From Desulfurococcaceae archaeon AG1 (lineage in GTDB: Archaea > Thermoproteota > Thermoprotei_A > Sulfolobales > AG1), in the NCBI GenBank assembly GCA_003116855.1, contig BEWT01000005.1, forward strand, positions 1 through 64,000: a stretch of DNA of 64,000 bases. Direction: 5' to 3'. The position numbers and the translations under genes are program-made. The notes below the pieces were generated by a model, which did no database searches, had not been told where the DNA came from, and saw nothing but the letters and a program-made list of their open reading frames with translations. Positions within the stretch are counted from its first letter, which is position 1. Each line of letters opens with the position of its first letter. Of the stretch, positions 54,561-63,474 are shown piece by piece.

Positions 54561-55574
54561 ACTGAGAACGAGAGGAAAATAATAGAGATCCTAGAGAGCG
54601 CAGGACCCAAGGGAGTTATCCAGGCAGAGATCTACAAAACCCTGGGTCTCTCGAAGAGCTGGGTTTCAGAGATATTATCATTGATGGAGAAGAGAGGCCT
54701 TATAGTGAGGACAAAAGGCCCTGGAAAAACACTAGTGGTTAAGCTCTCAAAATATGCCGACCCGGCTAGCGGGAGAACCATAGTGGTGGGGCTTGTCCCC
54801 TCAATAGAATACCTCCCTCTACCCGTAATGATGAAAAAGCTAGGGGATCAAGGATATAGGGTTGAACCTTCTCTTAGAAGAAGCGTTGTCGACGTTGCGA
54901 TCGGGTTTATGAAGGGAGAGTTCCACATAGCATACCTCCCCATATACACACTAGCCGTGATGAGACAGCTTGGAGCCGAGTTCAAGATCCTTGGTGCTGT
55001 TGCTCTTGGAGGCGCTTCCATTGTTGGGCATCGCACCCCCGATGTTGATAAGATCTTCACTAGCATGCTATCAACCATGGAGGTCTTGGCCATGGCTTAT
55101 CTGAGAACCCATGGGCTTGACCATACATATACGAAGTATTATAGAGATCCTAGGGATGTCGTGGAAACAATATCTAAGGATCACAGATCCGTGGCAGTTT
55201 TGTGGGAGCCATACTCGCTTATAGCTGAGGCTGAGGGGTTGAGGAGAACCCCTCTAACGAACATTATTGGTGACTACCACTGCTGTCTCCTTATAGCCAG
55301 AGGAAACATGCATCCAGATATCATCGAGCTTATTGCAAATGCACATAGAGAATCTATAGAAACTCTGGGGAGAAATATAGAATTCGCATCCCAGATATTC
55401 TCAAGAATCGTTGGGATCGAGCCCCACATAATAGTGAAAGCCTCCAACGAGTATAAATATACATATCACATAGAGAAAGGACTCTTGAGAAACATAGCTA
55501 GCCATGCAAAAGGCCCTCTAACAAACATAGAGATCTTAGAGAACCTCGTCTCACAAAATGTGATCAACACATAA
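54558..55574 (+). CDS. wHTH regulator fused to a substrate-binding-protein-like sensor
   Basis: About 338 residues from the proposed AUA start. Residues 1-55 form a complete winged helix (ENERKIIEILESAGPKGV...SKSWVSEILSLMEKRGLIVR). The rest resembles the NMT1/SsuA-type periplasmic binding fold (IVVGLVPSIEYLPLPVMMKKLGDQG; GEFHIAYLPIYTLAVMRQLGAEFKILGAVALGG; HCCLLIARGNMHPDIIEL) but has no signal peptide, so it should bind a small molecule in the cytoplasm and act on DNA. Standard starts (TTG 54678/54681) would remove most of the winged helix. Ligand unknown; no transporter nearby. Confidence 0.75.
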   Translation: MTENERKIIEILESAGPKGVIQAEIYKTLGLSKSWVSEILSLMEKRGLIVRTKGPGKTLVVKLSKYADPASGRTIVVGLVPSIEYLPLPVMMKKLGDQGYRVEPSLRRSVVDVAIGFMKGEFHIAYLPIYTLAVMRQLGAEFKILGAVALGGASIVGHRTPDVDKIFTSMLSTMEVLAMAYLRTHGLDHTYTKYYRDPRDVVETISKDHRSVAVLWEPYSLIAEAEGLRRTPLTNIIGDYHCCLLIARGNMHPDIIELIANAHRESIETLGRNIEFASQIFSRIVGIEPHIIVKASNEYKYTYHIEKGLLRNIASHAKGPLTNIEILENLVSQNVINT

Positions 55575-56036
55575 CAGATCGGTAGCTCTGAGAAACAGCT
55601 ATAAGATCCGGCTCCCGCCCGTCTTATAGATATACCATGCCATAGCAGTAAGTCTAATTATTAATGTATAATACATTATACTAGAAATAGCACGGCTACT
55701 ATACCTCCAACAAACTATTCCTAACAAGACTTGGTTTCCTGAGAAAACCGGGAATAGAGAACAGGTTGCTTTAAGCCCAACAATGCACTATAGTATCAAA
55801 AGCAATTCTATGGGTAATATTAGCCCTAACCAATGGGATAAATATGTTATGGGTATGAGTGTAAGATATAACGGATCTAAAGATCTAATGCAACAGATCT
55901 AGAAGATCAAAATAAGCCGACAAAGCCCCAGAATCCTAATAACCCAGGATCGAGAAAAACGCTTTGCGTAGCATAGGGCAAACAAAAAGGACTATACAGA
56001 TGCGACAAATGCTATACAGATCAAAACTCTAGCCGG
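55575..56036. other. Intergenic, no confident gene
   Basis: About 460 bases. Small frames exist, such as one from ATG 55810 (31 codons) and a Cys-pair peptide near 55977 (GKQKGLYRCDKC), which could be the decayed zinc part of a transposase. Neither has an SD or adequate length. I see no RNA gene. Confidence 0.35.
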
Positions 56037-57206
56037 CTAGCCAACTATGTAAGGGAGCCCGTTTATAATCACATATGCTCCTATAGAGACTAGGATAACG
56101 CCCTGCATGTATTTGAAGATCTTAGCGCTCTTTCCTGTGGATAAGGCCCTAATAGTCCTTGAGGCTTTTCCTGAGGACATGCTTGCCACTATATATGGGG
56201 CTGAATAGCCTATCGAGAACACCAATGCCTGTATGGATGCGTCAACAGGGTTCTTGGGGATCATTGATAGTAGCGCTAAGAGGAACGGGAATGAGCACTG
56301 CATACCAAGGATTGGGAGTAGTAGTGAGACTCTCCCACTGGCGCTGATCATGGGTTCTCTATCGATGAACGTTAGAGCACCCCAAAGCAGTGTTACAACC
56401 CCTATGTATGTTATAAGGGAGTAATAGAGGCTTACCCCGAGGAGTCTTCCAGAAGTGAATAGGAGCCCGAGGCCTAGCGATGCAGGTACAAGAACCACGA
56501 TCATAGATACAAAAGTCTTCACAATATTGATAATACCTCTACCAGGGTTTTTCGACACTACCATGAACAATGCAAGCATTGGTAATGAGCATGGGGATAT
56601 TGCCGCCAAGAATCCAAGGCTTAGCGGGAGTAGTGGTGAAAGAATAGTGCCTCCATCGCTGTTCCTTGATCTCAAACCATCTTCTATAAATTTCTTTAAA
56701 CCCTCATATTGATCGCCTCTAAAAACACCTATATGCCTCGCAACCTCGGCACCGTTGTGGAACAGTATAAGAGTAGGCGTACCCAGAACATTGTATCTTG
56801 ATATGAGCCTGAATGCTGCATCCTGATTCGAGTTAAATATATCGTCTATATGTATTCGCACTAAAGCAACCTCAGCGTTATTATTCGAAAAATATCTCTC
56901 TATGGCTGGAGATACTTCTTTACATCCGGGACAGTCTTTCTGTTCGAAATAGAGTAAATAGTACCCAGACATATTATTGAGTATATCGAGCTCTCTATAA
57001 TCACTTATATCTATAACACGGGCTGTAATGTTCGTACTGCTAGGAGTTCCTGTCTGTTGCTGGGGTGTTGTGGTAACCATCGATCCTGGATTATCTATAT
57101 ATATAACTGCCGCTACTAGGATTGCCCATACTGCTAGTGATACGATAAGCATACTCGTAAAGCTAAGCCTATGCCGTCTAGATGTTTTAATCCTGATAGC
57201 CGACAT
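56037..57206 (-). CDS. Thioredoxin domain fused to DsbD/CcdA-type transmembrane electron carrier
   Basis: A 389-residue protein. An N-terminal anchor (SMLIVSLAVWAILVAAVIYI) and a short linker are followed by an external thioredoxin domain with DCPGC near residue 93. Then come six or seven membrane helices of the CcdA/DsbD type, with the paired cysteines in ISPCSLPML and GMQCSFPFL. It should carry reducing equivalents across the membrane to external thiol proteins. It is divergent from the Sco gene, with which it shares about 120 bases of upstream sequence; both fit cytochrome oxidase assembly. Confidence 0.82.
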   Translation of the reverse strand: MSAIRIKTSRRHRLSFTSMLIVSLAVWAILVAAVIYIDNPGSMVTTTPQQQTGTPSSTNITARVIDISDYRELDILNNMSGYYLLYFEQKDCPGCKEVSPAIERYFSNNNAEVALVRIHIDDIFNSNQDAAFRLISRYNVLGTPTLILFHNGAEVARHIGVFRGDQYEGLKKFIEDGLRSRNSDGGTILSPLLPLSLGFLAAISPCSLPMLALFMVVSKNPGRGIINIVKTFVSMIVVLVPASLGLGLLFTSGRLLGVSLYYSLITYIGVVTLLWGALTFIDREPMISASGRVSLLLPILGMQCSFPFLLALLSMIPKNPVDASIQALVFSIGYSAPYIVASMSSGKASRTIRALSTGKSAKIFKYMQGVILVSIGAYVIINGLPYIVG

Positions 57207-57325
57207 TGTCTTCTTCCTCTATTATTAATCAGTAGTGGTATTTAACTACTGGTATGCTACTATATACATCTATATAGAGATGTATACACACCTATACGTG
57301 GCCTTATATTTCTCCCAGGGCTATC

Positions 57326-58063
57326 ATGGTAGGGCTACATATGAAGCATCTCTATATATACGTTGGAGTGATCCTGGTGGTGATTATATCGCTCCTAGCA
57401 TTATCATTAATAACAGGGTTCCCTCTAAAGCTGGGAGGCCCCATAAGCTCTAGTGAGGCTGGCTATAGCACATCAACAATATCACCAAATACCTTGGTAA
57501 TAACATATGGGAGAATCAATCTAGCCTATGTAATAAAGCCCGACTTTTCTATAAGAAGCATGGTTGTTAATTCCACCACCGGTGGTGTAACGATACCAGT
57601 ACCTGGTAAGATAACGGTTATGACGTTCCAGTATATAAGATGCCCGGATATATGCCACTGGGAGACATACGTCTTTGTCTATCTCATGAACAAAACAGCA
57701 TCCTACGGACTCTCGGGAGATATAGTATTTATAACACTCGATGTAGATCCTTGGAGAACCACGTTAGAAGATGTAATGGCTTATCAAAAGAGCAGGGCTA
57801 GAGAGCTTCTCAACAAAGTAGACTGGATATGGGTTCTCGAGAACGTCGACAACATGACCAAGATATGGGAGAACTTCAGGGTCTTTGTCGCAAGAGACCC
57901 AAACACTGGATTAATAACCCACTCAGTCGGCTTCTATATATTCAATAGAAACGGGGAGATCGTATATATAGTACAGCCTACTGAAGATGGATGGAAGAAT
58001 CTAGATAAACTCGCACCAAGCATCTGGGAATTGCTCTATAAGGTTGCTAAAATGGGCGCATAG
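57326..58063 (+). CDS. Sco1/SenC-family copper chaperone
   Basis: A 245-residue membrane-anchored thioredoxin-fold protein. The N-terminal helix is LYIYVGVILVVIISLLALSLI. The Sco motif is RCPDIC in QYIRCPDICHWE, VFITLDVDPWRTT follows, and the ligand histidine lies in THSVGFYIF. Sco proteins deliver copper to the CuA site of heme-copper oxidases or act as thiol reductases. ATG 57326 or 57341 start. The pairing with the Trx-DsbD gene suggests an aerobic respiratory chain. Confidence 0.85.
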   Translation: MVGLHMKHLYIYVGVILVVIISLLALSLITGFPLKLGGPISSSEAGYSTSTISPNTLVITYGRINLAYVIKPDFSIRSMVVNSTTGGVTIPVPGKITVMTFQYIRCPDICHWETYVFVYLMNKTASYGLSGDIVFITLDVDPWRTTLEDVMAYQKSRARELLNKVDWIWVLENVDNMTKIWENFRVFVARDPNTGLITHSVGFYIFNRNGEIVYIVQPTEDGWKNLDKLAPSIWELLYKVAKMGA

Positions 58064-58093
58064 ATATTTAAATAGTACCGCACATATATAAAA

Positions 58094-58180
58094 TGGGACC
58101 CTGGGCCTGCGCAACACTCCCGCGTCCTCGGGGTTGGAATGAGCGCGGGACGGGTCACCCCCGGCACCAACATCATTCAT
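58094..58180 (+). ncRNA. Short GC-rich RNA candidate, class unknown
   Basis: TATTTAAAT at about 58067-58075 lies about 25 bases before a GC-rich start GGGACCC (58095). TCCCGCG (58118-58124) pairs with CGCGGGA (58144-58150) and GACCC (58097-58101) with GGGTC (58152-58156). The GC-rich part ends at about 58165, followed by ACCAACATC, which has an ACA as in H/ACA RNAs, but the guide pocket is not convincing. No tRNA or 5S rRNA fold was found. Confidence 0.5.
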
Positions 58181-58619
58181 TAATAAGATCAACTGTACCG
58201 TCCTTTGAAGAGATCTCATACCAACTTCATTGCTCTTTTACCCAGGATGTAGGAGTAATGTTCCAGATTGTCCAGATGATCTATAGATAAAAGCCGGTGC
58301 TATTTGGATTAACAATCTGAACGGGTTATCTTATGTCTAATTAAGTTTTAATCGCGATAACGTGTTCTCCTATAGATCAGATCCTAGCAATTTATAATAT
58401 ATAAACCAACAGTTTCTGGAATACTATTGCTGAGCATGCCAGTCTACAACGTAAGTATACTATAAATCATCGAGCGAGCTTATAGAAAGACTAGAATATT
58501 TGTTTCTATCCATGATAAAAAAGATAGCTGTAAGCTGGGGCTTTTGCGGATCCTTATCATATGTATCATATGCTTTATGCTTATAAGACTTGTTGTTTAT
58601 TATCTCTGAGGTATATAAA
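58181..58619. other. Intergenic upstream of the exported Ca-loop protein
   Basis: About 440 bases, AT-rich, with no credible ORF or RNA recognised. The SD GAGGT of the next gene is at 58607-58611. Confidence 0.4.
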
Positions 58620-59321
58620 TTGACGTCAAAAAAGCTTAGGGTAGTGGCTCTGAGTGTAGTACTATTAATAGTCCTGGCATCAGCCTCATTCGCCTTAACC
58701 CAGATCCTCAAGGCCCAGAGCCCAGAAGCATCCACAATCGTGCAGTTCTACTCACCTCTACCTAGATCCTCTGTTGGTGTTGGAGGCAGGTTCTACCTAG
58801 TAGTAATAAATGTGATAACATCCGATCCAGGTGTTATCGCCTACCCAGAGGTATCTATAAACCCAACCGTGAGGATCAATGCAACAACACTTGTAGCTTT
58901 CACCGCTAACTATACAGCTAGAGGACCTGTCGACGGTGTATCTATAGGTGCTGGGCCGCCAGTCTTTAGCCCGGGTAGAAATGAGGCTCTCCCAGGACTT
59001 GTAGTTATATTTAATAACACACCAGCAGCTCTTGGCGGGCCTGGAAGAAATCTTGCTAATCTATTCCAGTTCACTGGTTTCCAAGATAGACTTGATCTTG
59101 GCGGAAAGACTGTCTATAGATTCATACAGACTGTCTGGATAGTTGGTGCACCTACATGGTGTGGATGGACCAAGGCGCTTGCTGCCATGGTTAGTGGTAA
59201 CAACGCACCAGATACTGTGCCTGATGCTAATGGCGATGGTGTTATAGATGAGAGGGATCTAGTAGCACTAGGGCTCACGTCAAACATAGCCAGCGTTACC
59301 TTCTACGTTGCATGCCCTTGA
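58620..59321 (+). CDS. Exported protein with Ca-binding EF-hand/dockerin-like loop
   Basis: About 233 residues from TTG 58620, which begins a clear signal peptide (VVALSVVLLIVLASASFALTQI) and has GAGGT upstream; a frame from 58590 adds ten residues. The mature part is beta-rich with many Asn-x-Thr/Ser sites. Near the C-terminus lies DANGDGVIDERDL, a textbook calcium loop as in dockerins and EF-hands. Two Cys (WCGW and VACP) may form a disulfide. I do not recognise the family. It is downstream of the sco gene, past the RNA candidate. Confidence 0.65.
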   Translation: MTSKKLRVVALSVVLLIVLASASFALTQILKAQSPEASTIVQFYSPLPRSSVGVGGRFYLVVINVITSDPGVIAYPEVSINPTVRINATTLVAFTANYTARGPVDGVSIGAGPPVFSPGRNEALPGLVVIFNNTPAALGGPGRNLANLFQFTGFQDRLDLGGKTVYRFIQTVWIVGAPTWCGWTKALAAMVSGNNAPDTVPDANGDGVIDERDLVALGLTSNIASVTFYVACP

Positions 59322-59338
59322 TCCTTGTCTAGCTTGAT

Positions 59339-59584
59339 CTAACGATCTTTTTTCCTCAGAGATGCTTTTACAGCTATATAACCTATAAACCCCTTTATAG
59401 CTAGATACATACCTGCTAGAGTTACTCCTAAACCAATGATCGAGACTGCAGCTCTAACTATATCTGGAGACTCGGCTAGAAACGATATGATAGACAATGC
59501 TAAGCCGATAAGCATGGTTACGATACCAACTATTATTGCTCTCAACCAGATGCCTGTATCCTCCACCGTTATCATTATCACCAA
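59339..59584 (-). CDS. Small two-helix membrane protein, unknown
   Basis: About 81 residues with two membrane helices (AIIVGIVTMLIGLALSIISFLA and AVSIIGLGVTLAGMYLAIKGFI) and a basic C-terminus KASLRKKDR. TTG 59584 is the first start. ATG 59575 has GGTGAT as SD and is as likely. Convergent with the Ca-loop protein gene. Confidence 0.6.
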   Translation of the reverse strand: MVIMITVEDTGIWLRAIIVGIVTMLIGLALSIISFLAESPDIVRAAVSIIGLGVTLAGMYLAIKGFIGYIAVKASLRKKDR

Positions 59585-59791
59585 TCTATACAGTTAGGCA
59601 TTATTATTAAGTCAATCCAACCAATCCTAAGAGTGATCTGGGAATTTGTATGTAACACAACCGTTTCTAGTTTTTGTTATTGAGAATACTAAGGCAGCCG
59701 ATCGGCCCATTATTTTCAGGGTTACACGTGTTAGAGGGCTTAACTTAAAATATTATCCAGCCCGGTCATATCATCAAGAGGGTTGTAGGGA

Positions 59792-60358
59792 TTGGTGGTA
59801 AGGATCTCGATAGCTGCTAGCAGCGATGAACCCTCGGAAGAGATTATAAGAGCCTCAAAGATCTTTATAGATTCTCTAAAAGAATGTCTGGGTAGCTTTA
59901 TAATTTATCTCGGTGGCTATTGGGGTCTGATGAAACACATCGCAGAATACTCCTGCAGCCTCGGAATACCATGTGTCTTCATACTCCCAGAGAAGCCGAG
60001 GGAAGATCCCCCGAGAAAGGAGTGTTTCTACCCAGTATATACAGGGCTCTCCATGAGACAGAGATCTGAGACCCTTGTTCTCTCAGGAGATGTATTAGCA
60101 TCCCTGGGAGGGGGCGTTGGGACGGAGATAGAGATTCTCATGGCATATGCTAACTCGATCCCAGCTTATGTCCTCACAGGATTTGGAATGGATAGCGATG
60201 TGTTTGAGAAAGCATTATCACCATATGCCGATTCAAGGAAGCTATCTGTGATCAGGGTTTTTAGAAGAGATCCGTCAGGCATGGCTAAAGAGATATGCCT
60301 CGACATATTGAAAAGAAACAAAGACAGGAATCTTACCACTGCACGTAAAATAGGTTGA
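59792..60358 (+). CDS. SLOG/LOG-like Rossmann protein (TIGR00725-type)
   Basis: A 188-residue Rossmann-like protein: strand RISIAASSD, LGSFIIYLGGYWGLMKHIAEYSCSLGIPCVFILPE, and the phosphate-binding GGGVGTEIEILMAYANSIPAYVLTGFG. This GGxGTxxE pattern is typical of the LOG/SLOG superfamily, whose members bind nucleotides or hydrolyse nucleotide-ribose bonds. The first PGGxGT-like site here is GGGVGTEIE. The substrate is unknown. TTG 59792 or GTG 59795 start. Confidence 0.62.
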   Translation: MVVRISIAASSDEPSEEIIRASKIFIDSLKECLGSFIIYLGGYWGLMKHIAEYSCSLGIPCVFILPEKPREDPPRKECFYPVYTGLSMRQRSETLVLSGDVLASLGGGVGTEIEILMAYANSIPAYVLTGFGMDSDVFEKALSPYADSRKLSVIRVFRRDPSGMAKEICLDILKRNKDRNLTTARKIG

Positions 60359-60422
60359 TACCAGCCTTGTCTAACCATAACCAGTCCAGCGAGGATTTAT
60401 CCATAGGGGCCAGTATTATTTA

Positions 60423-60842
60423 CTATATTACTGGGAGGCTTTTTACAAAATCCTCTATCTCCCTCTCATCCATGTATCCTTCTACTCTCTTGATCTCCTT
60501 ACCGTCCTTGAACGCTATGGTGGTTGGAACAGCTATTATAACATAGTCGCTAGAGACTCCCTGGACATCTTTAGTGCTTATTCTAGCAAACCTAATACCT
60601 CTATAGCTGGATGACTTCTTTTTAACAAATTCCTCGTAGACGGGTAGATATCTCTTACATGCAGGGCAGTTGGGGTTATAGAACACGATCACTGATAATC
60701 CCTTAGATATGAGATCCTCGAGCTCTTTCTTACTCTTAATCTCAACAGGCTTAGCCTCTCTTTCTCTAGCCGTTCTCTCATATATATCCTTAGCCATTTG
60801 CTCGATAACGCTTCTCACATCAGGATCTATATTGCTAGCCAT
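60423..60842 (-). CDS. Thioredoxin-like protein
   Basis: About 139 residues with an N-terminal helical extension (RSVIEQMAKDIYERTAREREAKP). The thioredoxin fold has the active site CPAC in FYNPNCPACKRYLPVYEEF, the cis-proline region IIAVPTTIAFKDGKEIKRVEGY, and a final helix. It is cytoplasmic. ATG 60842 is preceded by GGTGG. It probably reduces or oxidises disulfides; partners unknown. Confidence 0.85.
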   Translation of the reverse strand: MASNIDPDVRSVIEQMAKDIYERTAREREAKPVEIKSKKELEDLISKGLSVIVFYNPNCPACKRYLPVYEEFVKKKSSSYRGIRFARISTKDVQGVSSDYVIIAVPTTIAFKDGKEIKRVEGYMDEREIEDFVKSLPVI

Positions 60843-60992
60843 AACCACCCCGGTAATTCATATTTAAAACGCTTAAAAGTGTTGTAAAGAAGCTATTAAT
60901 AACCTCCTATGACAAAGTTTATACCACTACCCATTCTATTGAAGGTGAAACGTATAGGTATATAAATGGCTATGTGGCTCGAAAATCTTGAT

Positions 60993-61796
60993 CTAATTGA
61001 TTTCAAGGAGATCCGATAATATAGTACTAGGCTCCTCAACATCTACCCCAGCCTTGGAGAAAAATCTCGTTATATTATATATGTCTTGTTTAAGGAACTC
61101 CCTAGAGTTTGGATGATCAATAGATACGGCTTGTGAAACATCTATAATTACTGGACTCTCCTCAAAGATCATTATGTTATACTCACTAAGATCTCCGTGA
61201 ACCAGTCCTGCGTCTTTCACCATTTTTCTAATAGCTTCAATAACCCACCAGTAGATCTTCTCGAGATCATCTATACTTAGCTCTCCCATTTCGTAAGCCT
61301 CCTTAAGCAGAGGAGCCCTTTTACCATCATAGCCTATAAACTCCATAACAAGGACATTCTTCTCGAGGCATAGAGGCTCTGGCACCCTTATCCCTGCTGA
61401 AAACATTCTATTCAGGTTGGAGAACTCTTTTCGAGCCCATATGTATATCAACTTCTTAGGCGATAAACCTCTATACTCATCAAACCTAGGGTCGCCTGCG
61501 AGGTATTTTATCATAGACCTCCTGAACTCTGATGTGAGTGTGAGGTATATCTTAACAGCCAGATCCCTGTTATCCTTACCCTTACCCCAATAGACCCTCG
61601 CCTCCTTACCTGACGATACAACACCCTTTAATGATTTCAGACACCCTCTGGAGCTTAGCTCAATTACACTCATAACAGTGGATCTATCGAATACTTCCTC
61701 AACTATCTCGAAAAGATCGCTGTCTTTGATCCTTGGCTCCTTATCCCTTCTCGAGATTCTGTCAACAAGCCTGTCTATATCAAAATCCCTGCTTAT
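60993..61796 (-). CDS. rio1: RIO1-type serine protein kinase
   Basis: About 267 residues from the proposed AUA start. The family N-terminal segment DLFEIVEEVFDRSTV precedes the ATP loop GVVSSGKEARVYWG, then LAVKIYLT, the catalytic loop LVHGDLSEYNIMIF, and the metal site IIDVSQAV. RIO1 acts in late 40S/30S ribosome maturation. The first standard start (ATG 61673) would delete 41 residues including this conserved segment. GGTGAT (61808-61803), a six-base spacer, and ATA (61796) supply the start. It lies 27 bases downstream of the glycosyltransferase in the same direction. Confidence 0.88.
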   Translation of the reverse strand: MSRDFDIDRLVDRISRRDKEPRIKDSDLFEIVEEVFDRSTVMSVIELSSRGCLKSLKGVVSSGKEARVYWGKGKDNRDLAVKIYLTLTSEFRRSMIKYLAGDPRFDEYRGLSPKKLIYIWARKEFSNLNRMFSAGIRVPEPLCLEKNVLVMEFIGYDGKRAPLLKEAYEMGELSIDDLEKIYWWVIEAIRKMVKDAGLVHGDLSEYNIMIFEESPVIIDVSQAVSIDHPNSREFLKQDIYNITRFFSKAGVDVEEPSTILSDLLEIN

Positions 61797-61808
61797 TAGG
61801 GAATCACC
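61794..61808 (-). promoter_or_regulatory. SD site and AUA start of rio1
   Basis: Minus strand GGTGAT at 61808-61803, spacer TCCCTA, ATA at 61796-61794. Between an in-frame stop just upstream and ATG 61673 there is no other ATG, GTG or TTG. Confidence 0.7.
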
Positions 61809-61823
61809 AAATAGTTATCTGCT

Positions 61824-63269
61824 CTAGAGCTTTTGAGGCTTTCGATCATAGATAGTGTTGTTATAGATAATAAGCGCTACAGTGTATATGAATGGCAATA
61901 GTAGTATTGAGAGCCATAGCAACGATAACACATATCCTCTAAGAATAGATATAGCGATACCCAGCAGTAACACCGATATAGCCAAGATCTCGGGCGCCTC
62001 TGCCCTTGTAATACCGCTTGTCGTCAGTTCTCTAGCACCTTTAGGAGTTATTGGGTATAGATATTTATCGATCACTAGAGCCCCTAGCTGGTTGATAGCT
62101 ATATGAGGTGCTAGAGAAGCTGTAACAGCAGAAGATGCTCCCAATCGCTTGAGAGCCTCTAGCACAGATAACCCCTGCCTCTTGGAGATCATGGCTATAT
62201 ATACTGCGATATACGCTATAGATACAGCGATCCATAGTAAGAATATAAGTAGCACCTCTAAAAGGGGATCCCTCCCGCTATGGAGGGTTAAGAGGATTGG
62301 GTATGAATATATGGAAAAAGCTATAGCTATTGTTGGTGTGTACTGAAGCCCATAGAGTGCTAGCTCCACCTTTTGTGCAAAAGATATACTGGATCGTATT
62401 ATATGGGCAAGCCCCCTCCTTACAGCCTGGACTGCTCCGAAGCTCCATCTCATCTGCTGGATCTTAAAAGCTCTATATGTGGATGTTACCAAGACCTCTA
62501 CATACTCATCATCACAGTAGCAAACGTTAGCCCCGACTCGTGAGAGCTTTATACCCATCCAATAGTCATCCTGAATAATATTGTTATCCCAATAACCAGC
62601 TCTAGCTATGATCTCTTTCTTATACATAGTACCGCTGCCCAGCGGAATTATGCGAAAACCGTGACCAGCTCGCCCCCTATACAGGGATCCCACTATAAAC
62701 TCCATAGCCGTCGAGAGAGCCTTGGCTAATCTAGTGTTGTAGTAATAATACCCTTTCCATCTAAAAACCACAGCATCACAGCCGCTGTTAATAAGCTCTA
62801 CAGCCCTTCTAACAAGCCCTGGCGATGGTTTTGTATCAACATCGAGGAAAAGTATCGCATCGCCCCTAGCAACCTTTGATGCCAGGTTAAGGGCACCGAT
62901 TCTTCCATCAAGCGGGGAATCCCTATAGATCACCCTCACATCTAAGCCTGAAAGAGACGATACTCTATCAACCACCCTCTGGATCCCTGGCCTAGCACTC
63001 TCTGGATCATCTGATATTACAAGTACCTCTAGTTTCTCTTTATCCCACTCTATTAAGGCGCAGGACATAAGTGTTCTCTCAAGTATCTCTGGATCCTCAT
63101 TCTTTATAGGAATAGCTATGGAGATGTAAGGATCGTTTATACCAAAGGTGTTGGTAGAATTACTAAAAATCTTTCGAGCGTACTTACCATAACCAGCTGC
63201 ATAGAATACGTGTAGAGCCTGGATAAAGATCGATGCCACCATCGAGATCACAGCAATAGACTCTATCAA
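61824..63269 (-). CDS. Membrane-bound family 2 glycosyltransferase
   Basis: A 481-residue cellulose-synthase-like GT2. It has an N-terminal membrane helix, a GT-A domain with IAIPIKNEDPEILERTLMS, AILFLDVDTKPSPG (DxD), and QQMRWSFGAVQAVRRG (QxxRW), then about four to five C-terminal membrane helices. It should polymerise or transfer a sugar at the membrane; the acceptor is unknown. It is the first gene of a unit with rio1. Confidence 0.86.
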   Translation of the reverse strand: MIESIAVISMVASIFIQALHVFYAAGYGKYARKIFSNSTNTFGINDPYISIAIPIKNEDPEILERTLMSCALIEWDKEKLEVLVISDDPESARPGIQRVVDRVSSLSGLDVRVIYRDSPLDGRIGALNLASKVARGDAILFLDVDTKPSPGLVRRAVELINSGCDAVVFRWKGYYYYNTRLAKALSTAMEFIVGSLYRGRAGHGFRIIPLGSGTMYKKEIIARAGYWDNNIIQDDYWMGIKLSRVGANVCYCDDEYVEVLVTSTYRAFKIQQMRWSFGAVQAVRRGLAHIIRSSISFAQKVELALYGLQYTPTIAIAFSIYSYPILLTLHSGRDPLLEVLLIFLLWIAVSIAYIAVYIAMISKRQGLSVLEALKRLGASSAVTASLAPHIAINQLGALVIDKYLYPITPKGARELTTSGITRAEAPEILAISVLLLGIAISILRGYVLSLLWLSILLLPFIYTVALIIYNNTIYDRKPQKL

Positions 63270-63474
63270 CCTTGTCCCATTTCACATTATCCAAGGCCCT
63301 ATTAATAAACCACCCTATTGAGAGTATAGCTACAATCTATTTGAAAGATCCATAAGCCCGCAATTCTTCTTTAATACTAAGAAAATCCTTTATCACTCTA
63401 GACTGGGTAAAAATCATCAGATATGGGAACATCAAAAGAAACCAACTAATATCGGGATTGATGGTCGGGAAAAG

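Noticed and set aside
58094-58180. Assignment as tRNA, 5S rRNA or H/ACA RNA
   Set aside because: No cloverleaf or 5S core; an ACA is present but no two-sided guide pocket.
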